DNA of 64,000 bases from NCBI GenBank assembly GCA_029224185.1, contig CM055191.1, forward strand, positions 21,132,172-21,196,171, given 5' to 3'. Source of the stretch: Karalla daura (Eukaryota > Chordata > Actinopteri > Chaetodontiformes > Leiognathidae). The notes under the pieces were generated by a model. It was not told the DNA's origin. It did no database searches and saw only the letters and a program-made list of their open reading frames with translations. The position numbers were made by a program, and so were the translations under genes. Each line of letters opens with the position of its first letter. Position 1 is the stretch's first letter. Below are positions 27,664 through 40,100 of this stretch, in pieces.

Positions 27664-30600
27664 GTGTGTTTCACATGCGTCCAGCGTCCCACAGTCTCGC
27701 CCCTCGCCTGCGAATCGTCAGACCCAGCCTCCTCCCGCCACGCTCCTCCGCTGCCACTGTCTGTCTCCCCCGCTGCCCCCAGAACCCGCCCCGTCAACCA
27801 GCGCGCAGCTCGCTCTCAGCGAAGCCCCCCGGAAACTGCAATTAGCGCGGTGAAAAGAGAGACCGCTCGGCGCACCTCAGCTGCAGTATCCCTTTTAACG
27901 AGGAGAGAGAGGGAGAAAGAAAAAAAAAGCTTCACAGAGAGCGAGCTGGATAAGCGCTGCCTTTGACGCGCTGACAACTCTTATCTGTGTGATCGGCCCC
28001 CGTTCCTTCATGACAGCTACAGTATGAATCTGTAATAAAGCCACATCCTCGTAACGTGTGAGTCATTTGGTTTCCGCCGCTCTTGGTCATCCGCACAGGA
28101 GGTCAAGTGCATATGTGCAGGAGGAGTAAAAATAAAAGCTCTGCTGTTTGCTGGCACACATCCAGGTTTTCCGAGGATGATGATGCCTGTAGTCACGGTA
28201 AACAAATGTGTAAACCATCTCGGGGTCAGTGTGTTAGAGCCCCATGCACATACAATCTAAACTGATGTTATGGCATGCTGGAAAACTCCAAAAGCTCCAA
28301 GTCGACGTTTTTCAGTCAGAGGTGCTTTAACAGAATTAATAATTAAGTGGCAGGCCTGATAAACCGACAGCTACCGGCTGCTAATAAAGACTCTGTTGTC
28401 AAGCGAGTGGTTGTTAAGCAGCGGCACATCCAATTATCATCTGACAACAAGGACGATCGGTTTCATGGATTAATCACTGAACAAAAACCTCCTCAGTGTT
28501 TCAAAATAAGCTATTAAATAATGTATTCTGAGTTCGCAGCCATCCGCTGTTCTGTCATTTTAAATGGCGGCATTGTTGCTGCATTGCCAATGGCAATACA
28601 TACAAGACAATATGTTTCACTCTGCGATAGATGTTACAATGATTTCCTCGTGAGCCCAAAATTACACAGTATCAAAGTGTTGTTTTCGCTCTGTCACGCG
28701 TGGCTTCAGCGTTTGTCTTATACTGTCTCTCATGGCGTGACGTTCAGAGCCTGGAGTGAAAACACGTTTCAGCTCTTTATGCCACATCCTGATATGTTCA
28801 GGATGCGTAGCGGTAATAAGAGGGACCTGGATTTTCCACGAGCTCTTATGTAAGCCCCTGCCGGTGACGACACTCGCGTCGCATCGGCCCTGCGCGTTGA
28901 GCCCAAGCACGGAGCGGAGCACGGAGCGGAGCGCTGAGCCTCGCCGCGGAAGCCTCCCCGATCGATACCGAACGCGGCGAGCAACGACCGGGCGCTGTGT
29001 CTTCCAGGCAGCGCCGGCACCGCTGCCTGGCTCTGCGCTCGTCTCCATAGGAGCGGCGTGATGTTGCAGAAACATCGCCGGCAGCTTCGTTTGCTCATGA
29101 CTCATCTCTCGCGCATCGAGGTCACAGTGTAAATTTACATCTGCTGCACGTTAGATGGGGCGCGCAAACAGCGCTACAGCCATACTGTGTGTGTGGCGGG
29201 CCCATGAGTGCTTTCACCCCCATGGAGTGCACACGTGGCTCTAAGCGGCTGTTTTGTCCAGTGGTCGTCAGAACGAGCCATGAGAGGCTTTCAGATCCCG
29301 TCTCACCTCTCACCTCTCCCAATCCCGTTGTTTCGAAAATGACTGAAAGGATCGGTTGTTTACTACAACTACAACTTCGCCTGCCACTATAAGCCACAGA
29401 CTTTCATGTAGCGGCCTGAATGGCGTCCGATGAAAAACTTTGGAGCCACTTTGACAGGCATGGATGCATGCTCACGCTCAGGCCTGTAGGCACGGTCGTC
29501 ATGGAAACCCCGTTTCTGCCTCACCTGACAAAGATGCAGTGATCCTCTCTGTGAAAGGCGGGCGAGATGGGGAGGGGGGGGATAAGTGCGAGAGGGCCGG
29601 ATGCACTTTGCCCGTCCATGCAGCGCGATCGTCTGTTTCTGCCGAGTCGGTAAAAGGAAGATGCTTGCCGCTGCCGACATCAATATTTGTTGTAGCTAAA
29701 CACTCTCGACAACAAGTAGAAGTGCATGGCACGTGTACCCCGGGATATGTAGCCAGCTCTTAAACTAACATCAAAAACACATTGTAGGTAATGTGGTGAC
29801 TGACTTGCAGGCCACATACAGGCCATGTTAAAGCCAAAGGTCACTCCGTATCTAGTGGGGTATCATTCCTGTCTCCCGGAATGAAGATTAGCCCATTTAC
29901 AGACAGGATGGTGTCAACACGTTCCCAAGACAAAACATTTCCGGATTTTGTTTTGCCTTTGGAACATTGTGGCCTAGATGAAAATGCATGGTGAGCAATC
30001 TGCATGATGAGGAACACTGTGTACTTTGGGCTGAGGTTGAAAATCAGAAATCCCCAGAGAGTGTCCCAAGCAGGCGCGTTTACACAGCCAGAGCAGCCCG
30101 AGTGCCAAGACCTGTTCAGAGAGCCGGGATCTGGTTACTGGAGAGAGAGGTTGGGGGTGGGGGTGGGGGGTTCTGGGAATGTTGGATATATCCAGGTGTA
30201 CATCCAGTTTACCCGGTTGTCAGTAAACCGGTACAATATGTCCAGTTACACCAGTTAATTGTCTGTATGAACCAGCATTAGGTTAGATAGAGCACCTTAA
30301 ACAAATTATCACTTTAAATCGTGTTATCGGGCTGAGTCCTGGACATGGATTAAGGAGATCCCAACGTAGATAAAAACATGTTGACGAGAACAGTGTGTCC
30401 ATTTGGTCTAGAGGGACATTAGTCCCATTCGCTGAATACATTGCATATATTGGATCTAATTTCCAGTCCCTGAGAGTTTTTTAAATGCAGACTGGAACAT
30501 CTCTGAAAGAGGGACTTGTCCGGGCGGCAAATGCTCCAGTCCACCTGACCCTGATGCTGCCCTGATGTCACATGTAATGGAAGAGGCAGCGTTATTGGCC

Positions 30601-31093
30601 CGTCTCTGCCAGATGAGATGCAGCCTCGGCGCGCTGCTAGTCAAGGGGCATATTTTAGAAAGTCACCCGGACCACGGTGTTGTTGGGAGTCAAGGCGCTT
30701 CATGTCTGAAGGCTTCAAAGCTCCTGGGCTGCGTTACCTGATCAAAGACCCCAATCCCCCGATAAACATCCAATATTTATGTACTGAGGAACGGGCTGAT
30801 CCATGACAGAGCCCACTGGCATCAGACCCGGCATAAACAACAGGCCGCACACTACAGGCTGAGGTATGAGGTGCGCACGCTCCTCCCAAGAACATCTGAC
30901 TTGTTTCACCGTCGGCCTAGGTGAGACACGTAAACACGGAAAAACTTTGCGAGCCTCCCTGAGACTTTAATATGCGTGTGCACGTTCTTTTCTGCGTGCG
31001 AAGATAAACAGGCACTTTCGTGCACCCATGAAAAATAAAGCAAATATCATTTATTAACCTGATTTATATAAACTGCTTGAAAACACAGGCTGC

Positions 31094-31131
<38 letters not shown>

Positions 31132-34100
31132 TTGCTCGCTCACCCCGAGCTGTAAATGTAGGCTACGCTTACACAACCAAATTATTTAAGTTCTCTTCAG
31201 GGTTAATGTTTAAATGAAAAGCACTGGCCACGCCATGTGTCAAGATAATGCAATATTGTCTCCCGCACTTCCAATCCCACAGCAGTGTCAGAATCCTGAT
31301 TAGATCGGATCACTGTGTCGACTCTTAATACCACGCACTGGAACGCTAACGTCTAACCTATCCGGGAGCAGGACTTGAAGGGGCTTAATGGAAGTAATAG
31401 ATAGAGTCAAGCGTCAGGATGCGTCGACTCGTCCCGGTCTCGGTCAGCATGTCGCTTCGCGGGTTGTCTCCGTGAGATGGTTACATGGTGGAGGCCAGGC
31501 ACTGTAATTAATGAAGAGTGGCCCGGGGGCTCTAACCCACGTAACTCGTCCCATTAACAATGCTCAGCTGAATGTGCGGAATGTAATTTGTCTCCACGAG
31601 ACAGTTTCTACTCGCCGGGCTAAAATAAGGTCCTAATTTGGACACTGGCCTATTTCCTTTCAAACAGGAAGCCGAGGCACAACGGTGATGACAGACAAAT
31701 GTGTGCGCAGCTCAGTGTAGAGCCGTGTTGGTGTAGACACGTAGACCCAGACTCAGGTGAAGTTGCAGGCGACTTTCTCTTTCTGCAGAGGACCAAATCA
31801 TTTGAACATGAAGCTCAAAAATCTCTCCTACTGTAAAAATCATTTTGGCAACAGTAAGTGCTCACAAAATATAAGAAGCAAATGAAACTCACTTTCATTC
31901 ACGTGACAATTTCTGCATCCAAAAAGCACCTCTGACTTTCCAAAATGACAAAAGACACTAATGATCTAGTGACAGAGTGATTTCAGGAAACTAATGCGCC
32001 TAGCCTATACCCACAATCAGCTATACTGTAAGTCATGAACTCCTGTATCCTGAACTCTGTCCTTCTCTCCTTTCAACCCCACACCTTCTCCTCTCCTCTC
32101 CTCTCTTCTCCTCCTCCTCCTCCTCCTCCTCTCTCCTCCTGTCCCCCCCAACCCCTTCCACCATCACCTCTCCCCTGGCCTGTCCTCTCTCTCTCTCTCT
32201 CCTCTCTGTCCTCGCCCGCCTCCCCCTCCTCCGCGTGTCAATGGCGGTGGCTGACAGTGACTTTGCATCCAAAATGAAAAACAGGCAGATGGGCTCGTCG
32301 GGCGGCATGAACATGACCAAGAGCACAAGCATCAGCGGCGACATGTGCAACCTGGAGAAGACGGACGGCAGCCAGTCGGACACGGCGGTGGGCACGGTAG
32401 GCACTGACGACAAGAAGAGGCGCTCCAGCATTGGTGCCAAAATGCAGGCCATGGTTGGCATGTCACGCAAGAGCCGGAGCACCTCTCAGCTCAGCCAAAC
32501 AGGTAGGGCTTCCACGTTTACGCTTCATGTGTACCCCCTGTGCTCTCCGTGTGCGTCACCCTGTCGTTTGGACGCTCTTAACCCCTTTGCCCTCTCACCT
32601 CCGCTTCCTCCCGTCCTCCACTTCTTTCCTCCGAAGGGGCGTCGAGGACGCGCAGCAGCAAAACCGCCCCCCGTAACTTTTTCCTCACACGTCTTTTCCC
32701 CCAGGTTCCGACTCTCCTGGAAAGTTCCCTCCTTCTTTCCCCTTACTACCTCCTTTTTATTTTTTTTCTTCTTATGATTGTTTTCTTTCTAACCGCACCG
32801 CTGTGTGCTTCTGTGTGCTTTGGAGCCGTTCTGTCATTTCGTTTTGTTTTGGAAAATGTGTGAAACTACCTCAAAATGCGACTGTGTGTGCGGTCGTTTC
32901 TGCTGGTTTCTGTGAGTGTGTGTTAGAGTGCGTGGACGTGTGAGCAGTCTGCACAGTGGAGTGTGTTGTCCCTGCGTTCACAAGCCCCTCTTGATTCGGC
33001 TGAATGTGGCGATATGCGATTTCAGGTTTACTGGTTTGGCAGCGGAGCGTGGGGCTATTACCTCTCATCTGTCTACAGCGTCCTTTTCTCTGCCCTGTAT
33101 TCTTCTCAAAAGTGCGCAATGACCATTCAAAACTGTGTTAGACTGCCTGGCAGGTGGCAGCGGTGGCGTGCGGCCACTGCCGGCAGATTGAGGTCCCGAT
33201 GGCGCCCGCGCGCGTGTGTGTGTGTGAGGGTCAGCTGATTGGTCCGCTTGTCCTCAGCACTCAGCCGGCTCATTCATCCGGCGGGCTCGAAATGGTCAGT
33301 AATCACTGGTGCCCATCAGAAGTCTCCGTCCAGATGTAGCTCTGTCACATGTGGGGGTGGGGGGGCAGAGGTGGGACAGTGAAATGGACGCGGCATGCAT
33401 TTCGAGGCGAGAGGAGGCGCGCGCTGCTCTCACGTGGAGCCGCACTCCCACGCTGGCTCGTGATCTGACTGGCACATGGGCTGCCGTCGCGCCTGGACCG
33501 GTTGTCAGCAGGAGACGCTAAGGATGATATTATTTCAGCTGGAGAGCGGCTCATTCTTTTGTCGGCTGTCAAACACTGGTGTTGTGCTAGGGGTCGACTT
33601 AGTGTTGACGGTCTGGCTGAGTGACAGGACTCTGCCTGCTGTTTACGTCGGGGAGGAATCGATTTGAGAGCGTCTAATATTTGCTCAAATCTGTGTTCGT
33701 TTGGGCCATTCCAGCACGAACGTTGCACGCGCTCTTCCCCCATGCAGACTGTGAGCCGCCCGAATCTCCGAGCGCTATTAATATTTCACCCGCGGCCTCT
33801 TAAGTGCATCAGATGGAGTTTTGCGAGAGCCGGCGCGTGCATCTGCCTTTCAATATTTGAGATGTGTATTTGTTGCAGCGCCGGCGCAAACACCGCCCGG
33901 CTGCTCTCTCGGCCCACTTCACCGCCAGCCCTCCTGAGAGGCTGCGCGGCTGATTGAAGGGTGCGCTCAGAGGACGGTCGATTTTTAAGAGGCCGGCCTC
34001 GCAGTCTGCCCCTGCCAAGTGCTGCTGGGTGGGGGGGGGGTGTGGGGGGGATGGGCAGCTTTGACAAACACAGGTTAGTCAGATGGAAGGGATGTGCTCC

Positions 34101-37100
34101 CAGGTGGCCTCCGTGAGCACTGTGTACACAATCTGCTGCTCTAGGCTCGAGCGACTGCTGGTTTTCTCAAAACTGTGTCCCCATATCTCGGGAAATGAAA
34201 AGCCATCACCGTGTTCATGGAGGAAAGCAGCTAACTAACTACTAGCAATAAGTATGCCAGAAGGAGGTGCTTTGAATTCCCATTTATCATTAACCTCAGG
34301 GGGAATTGAATAGAACAAAGTTGTTCTCTATACTCCAGTATGGAAACTTTTCTTCTTACTTCTTGCTTTTAGATTCTAGTTAGGAGCAACAGTAGGCCCA
34401 TAAAGTCCAACTTTAAAAAGAGCCTGTGGTTGTACACCTTCGGGATGGCAGTCTCTTCCATAAAATAAGTGTGTAGTTGTGTGCACTTCCATCTCTGACC
34501 ATGTCTAAATAAATGTGGATTAGCCTTCCAGCTGCCTTATTTTGCTCAGTAGACAGAGGACTTACGTGCCATTATCCTCGGCTCCGTAGCAGGAGCTGAG
34601 ACCTGAATGCCAGGTGAGGTGAGGGCAGACTTGACATGTCTTCATAACAGTGACACACACTGGGATGGTGTGAGGCGGAGCACAGCGACACCCCCGTGAT
34701 AAAGAAAGCAGCCATTACTTCTCGCAAATCAGATCTCGTTTTCTTTTTCCTTTTCTGCCGCGGAAATACAATCATTGATGATGCGGTTGCCAGGCAACAG
34801 ACATATTTCAGAGACAACTGATTCGAGAGGTCGGCTCTCTCAAATGTTTCGAGAGAAATGAGTGGCAATCTGGTTCTCATGCATCTGTCTCATCCACCAG
34901 TCAGTGGTCCTGCGGCCTCTACTACGTTATATTTCAGACTCAACAGAGAGCCGTTCTATTCCCAGTACCCTCCACCCAAACTGCCGGCCCACCACCTGAC
35001 TCAGCTAAAAGCACAGCGACACTCAAGTCCAGCCAGATGATTGGAAATCCAGCTCCGCCTTCACATCTGTGCGTTTTTACTCCCTCTGATTGGCATCTGA
35101 AATAAGCAATAAACAAGCCCTCTACCCATTAATTCCAGTGCGTTTACTATCTGTGCTGCGTATCCTCGGCGGAGAGGCCGTCGCAGTGGGTCCGCAGATG
35201 AAGATGTTCCGGCTTACAGCACCGAGCCAGCGTATTCTTCGCCTCAGTTTTACTGCACATCAGAGCCACTTGATATTTAGGATATTGCTCAGACTCAGTG
35301 TTTCAGCATTGCATACGTTTTATGCACCTCTAAGGTGATTCTGACTGCACTTTGGAAGCATATTCCACCCAAAAAGAAATTGAATCTTATACATATATAT
35401 AGAGAGAAATGTTGTGTGTGAGCTTTATCCTTTTGTGTTATCTGTAGACAATCTGAAAACACGGCTCTGCGGTGGCAGGAGGAGCCAACAGCCCAACAGC
35501 ACCCTTAGCAGTGCGTCTTTGTAACTCTGTTTGCTCTGTACAATGACGACTGAGGCAGGGATTTGTTGTGTTGGCATAATTTCAATCGCTCCCCCTGCTT
35601 TGCACCGCATTACAGACCCCGTCTGCCTGCACGCGTGTGAATTGCTGGGGGATTATTTGTTACGAGCCAAACTGATACTTTGCTTTAGGCGTGGCAGACA
35701 AGACATTCTGTGTTCCGGTCGTATGAATGAAAGGATGAGAGGAGGGAGGCTATCACGTAAGGTAATCTGGAATAGTGCTGTTTGTAGCAAAAACAAGAAT
35801 GCGAATGCAGGAAATTGGCCCAAAAACAGGCAAGGCTGCCTGCTGTGACATAGAGAAATAAGATAAAAGTTGAAGCAGCGGGGGAGGATCGTGGTCCGAC
35901 GCATTGTCAGTAGCTTCTTGTTCCTGTCAGTGCAGCCCCGTACGCTACAGTAGCGCGGTCCGTCTTACATCCTGCTTTCCTTTTTCCTTGACCGTGAACG
36001 AGGCTCACGACGTTGCGCTGTCTGAGCCGAAAAAATATGTCTCAGACAAGGATTTAGATGGGGCACTTCACTTTCTTGGTCGCACACATTTGTTCCAGCG
36101 ATTTTAAATAGAAGTGTCACAGGATGCCATGGCCCCGGCCCTAAGAGGAACGCGTGGGCCGCTGGTCTGCTCTTTGCTGCTCAGAAAGGACCAGATTTGG
36201 CCCATTTGAGGAAGTGTCTGGGCTCTCTGGTGGATGCGTACACTGACTGCAGTGTGCAGCCGTGCTATACTTTCAGCATATAAGGAACAAGCGGTTTCTG
36301 AGAAGGGGGCTGATAAATGATGAGAATATTCTAAAACTTTGCAGAGAGAAAACCGTCCAGGTCTTGCAGTAAACGGAGCATTCATGCCACAGAACACTAT
36401 GCTGAACACAGCCAAGGAGATGAACGCTCCAGCTGCCCCATGCCTCCTCTCACCCACACTAGATACTGACGTAGTTTTAGACCTCCACGGTCCTAAGAAA
36501 GGCTGTTCTGTACGTGGTAAAATAGCTGAACTTTGAGCTTTCAGCCGAGGTAATTTATCTTTCGAGTGGAGCTGGGTGCCGATCTCAGCAGCTCCCCGCC
36601 GGCTGAGGCTGCTAATTAATCTCCTCGGGGGCCGAGGCAGACACGCTGCTCTCAGGATGATGCATGAAAGGAACACGGCGGCACAGGTAAAACCAAGACA
36701 GAGGGACACTGCGGGGCCCGGTCCCTCTCTCTGCCTCGCTTGTTTCCTCGTTCCCACCTAAGTGAGGCTCCTATCCCTCTATCTCCCTCATCTTCTCCTC
36801 CACCAGCTCTGCAGCCTTTCCTCCATCCCTTCTTTCTGTCACCTCAGGTTTGTGGTAAATTACACTGAAGGGCTCTTGACTGTTAATCAGCCTCAACTTG
36901 CCATCTCTGCTCTGACCCAGATCTGAGTAAATGTCCATTATAATTTCAAATTTTATGAATGGGTCCCATGCAATAAACATTCGTGGATGCAGCCTCCGTA
37001 GTACAGCGTGTACAGCTGTATACTCCCACACTGATTGCTGAGTACAGCAGTTACATGGTGAAGTTATCTGCCCTGCTTCCTCTAATCTATCCGAGATGTT

Positions 37101-40100
37101 ACATGTCGCCACATTTACCAGGGACAGCCTGCTGCTGCCCGTGATAGAACCACTTTTAAAAGCTCAGAGAATGGGAGAAAAACACTGCAAGGTGCTATGT
37201 AAATGACATGAAAAAAGAAATGTGTTTTGGTGAATGAGTTTTGCAGACTGTATGTCTCTGGTCTCTTTAGGTCTCATGGTCATTTGACCAATATCATATG
37301 TCACGTGACACAGTCGGGTGTCATCATGCCAGTGCTGACTATTGTACTATTATGTGACTATTTTAAGCTGTTTTATTCTGAACTGAGTTCATTTCCCGTT
37401 GCACATTTTTATGATATATTCACTTCCTAGAGCGGTTCCCCTCCTTAATTGCAAGTATAATGCAGTATAATAATAAGTAAAATAAAAAGTCGAAATGCAT
37501 TATTCATGTTTATTCATAAGTTGGTGGATTAAATGGATTGTTTCCACTCCGAGGAGCACACACTGTTTCAACTGGAAGGGAACACAGAGAAACCCTCTCA
37601 TGGCACAGTCTAAAAATCCACCCATGATCAAAGTTTGCATTCTTTCAATTCGCCGTAGCGAACAGGCTTCACTGTTTTGAGTCATTATTGTCTCTCTGTC
37701 GCCAGAGCTCGTCTTGAAAGCTGTTGATTTCACCCCCTGACCCGAGCAGCGCTCCACCAGCTGCTCGGTGTTTTTCACCTGCAGTGCCCCGCAGCCATAT
37801 GTCCGCTTCGCTCTAAGAGTCTGAAAAGCTGGAAACACATCGCCCTGTCCCACGCCGCGGTGTGGCGCGTGCACTCGCCTTCCACTTAAACCTGGACTCC
37901 GCATTAACCCCCGTTTCAGATCCTGGACTGTTGATAAAAACATGACATCCTCTTTTCTTTGTTTTGAGCGCTGACGGCACCGGACTGCAGTTGTCAGTCA
38001 AAGAGGAACCTCGATGAGACACCACAACAAAAAAAAAAATGTGAACAAAAATATGTGGCGGTCAGTCTAGTCACGGCGTGAGCATGAGCTGTGAGCGGTT
38101 CTTCGAAATACGGCTGGAGACATGAGGAACAGTCATCCCATGATGATGACATGGCGGTGTTGTGATTTTTACCCACGAGAGGAGAGGCTTTGAGAATCGC
38201 ACTTTGGTCGTGAGCGAGAAAAACGGAGCCGGAATGACGGGAGTCTGTCGGGCTCGCCTGCTGGCACGCCGCCGTGACGCTGGGCAGTGTTTGGCTCCTC
38301 TGCCCGTCTCGCTCCATCTGCTACGCTTCCAGTGTTTGCACCACGGAGCGGCGGGAGACAGCCGGCGGGCCGACTGTTCCAACAGCTCCACCTCCTGTCT
38401 TCCAGATAGGCCACCGGTCCCTCGCGCCTCCCCCCGCCCGGTGGAGCGGACCTGCTCGGCCGAGGCGTGGGGAGGATGGCAGGACGCGGAGCGTGTTCGT
38501 TTCCTTCTGTGAGATCTATTACGGCCTATCCAGGCTGCGCTGTTACGCTGCCCGCGCTTGTTCTCGTGCCTGCACTTTGAAAACAGTGGAATAGTGGGAA
38601 TTTTACAAACCGCGGCGCGTCTGACTCCACGTTGACCTCGCCGCGTGTTCATTTGTGCTAGCTGTGTATTTGCCAAGCCTGCGAACGCATAAATGATATA
38701 AAGTGCGGCTCTTAATGCGCCTGCTTGAGTGAGGCACGGGGCACAGCCGTGTCTCCACCCAGCAGGACTGGCCTGCATCAGGGTAGGCAGCGGGGAATGT
38801 AAACGGAGAGAAGAGAGGGCCTGTTATTCTACCTCTCTGCTCGTCTCCGGCGCGTGAACGTTTAATCGCTCAGACGTGTGGTGTTTGCCTCCATCCATTC
38901 ATGTGAGCGCCCTCCATTAGGCTGTGTTTACAGTGCCTAGGGGCCAGGGCCGCTCTCTGACGCTTGGCCCGGCCGCGCTCATCAATCAGGATGACTTCCT
39001 GGCCTGTGATCTCCGCCGCATGCCAGACACACCGCACACACGATTTCTGGGACGTTGCGCTCTTTTGTTGTTGCCCTACAACAGGCGGGATTCCTCACAT
39101 TCCAGCCCTCTGAAGCACTTGCGATTCCCAGCCGTTGGGTCGTGTTCTTGTAGGTAAGACTTGTCATAGACATAGAGATATGTTGCGTGTTTTAACGCGG
39201 GTCCGTATAAGTCATGCTGCTGGGAAAACAGCGCGTGACCTAAAATGGTGACAAGCCACCTGTTAAAACCATAAAGCACAGACTTAAAAAGAAAAATGCC
39301 TTAAAACATGACTTGTAATTCGGTAATCTCTCTGCGGTTTAGATGACACATTTTCACGTGTTCAAAAGACGGGAGCCGCGCACAGAGATTTGTGCTCCGT
39401 GGCACAAGCACTGTTGTGAGTTTGTTTGAAATATTCCTATAAATAGGTCACGTCATCTCGGCAAAGCCGTATCTGACATATGAAAGTTTCTGTGTTGCTG
39501 TGGCTGATAGGAACAGGTTCTCACGTGCGGCGCAGAACCGATTCGCAACCCCCGTAATTAACCTCTCGCTGTTCCTCAGGTGCCGTGTGTCAGGTGTTGT
39601 GGGTGTGTGGTGTTGAAATATGCTGAGCTCCTCTCTGTCTCTCCGTCGCCGTGCAGTGGGTGGACGGGTAAGAATGAAGGCAAAGGTGCCAAAGGTGCAA
39701 AAGTAGAGACAAGCGGCACGTGACTGTTTTTCTTCTCCTCCTTTTTTGCCATGTGCGCAGTGACGCATTCGCTATGGATGCAGGGCGCAGTAACTGTCAA
39801 TTTCCGACCCCGCTCAGCGCCATTATTTTGGCCATACAGTCACATTAGCTGTTTCCTTGTTTCTCTTTCTCTCTCATTTCCTCGGTTGCCTGCGACTGCA
39901 CTGTACTACAGCATCCGCTAATGCAATCCCGGCGATTTAAACAAGCGAACAGACTCGGCAGGCAAACGATGCATGAGGAAGCGAAAAGGACTCACAAAAA
40001 AAAAAAATGTCGCAACTGAACCGATTTAGGGAACCACAGTGCTACAGTAGTAGTGTTCGGCCGAGCGTTTAGTTCCACGGCTCGCACGCGTTGTGTACAG

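Larger units (their letters stand above)
26271..32257 (+). other. RIMS2 intron with CpG-rich patch
   Basis: 6.0 kb with no supported exon. Holds (TG)n at 27630-27670, a CpG-rich patch at about 28855-29060, (CT)n at 31100-31124 and a 190-nt AG-free pyrimidine tract before the acceptor at 32257. Confidence 0.6.

Noticed and set aside
32241..32257. ATG at 32241 as an alternative RIMS2 start
   Set aside because: A 190-nt AG-free pyrimidine tract and a CAG at 32255-32257 give a phase-perfect acceptor, and the joined protein aligns with mammalian RIM2.
36104..36757. 217-codon open frame on the minus strand
   Set aside because: No recognisable domain, no splice context and GC-driven composition; it lies inside a RIMS2 intron and looks like chance.
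38071..38778. 235-codon open frame on the minus strand
   Set aside because: It lies in a CpG-rich patch where stops are rare. The peptide is Arg/Ala-rich low complexity without homology that I know.
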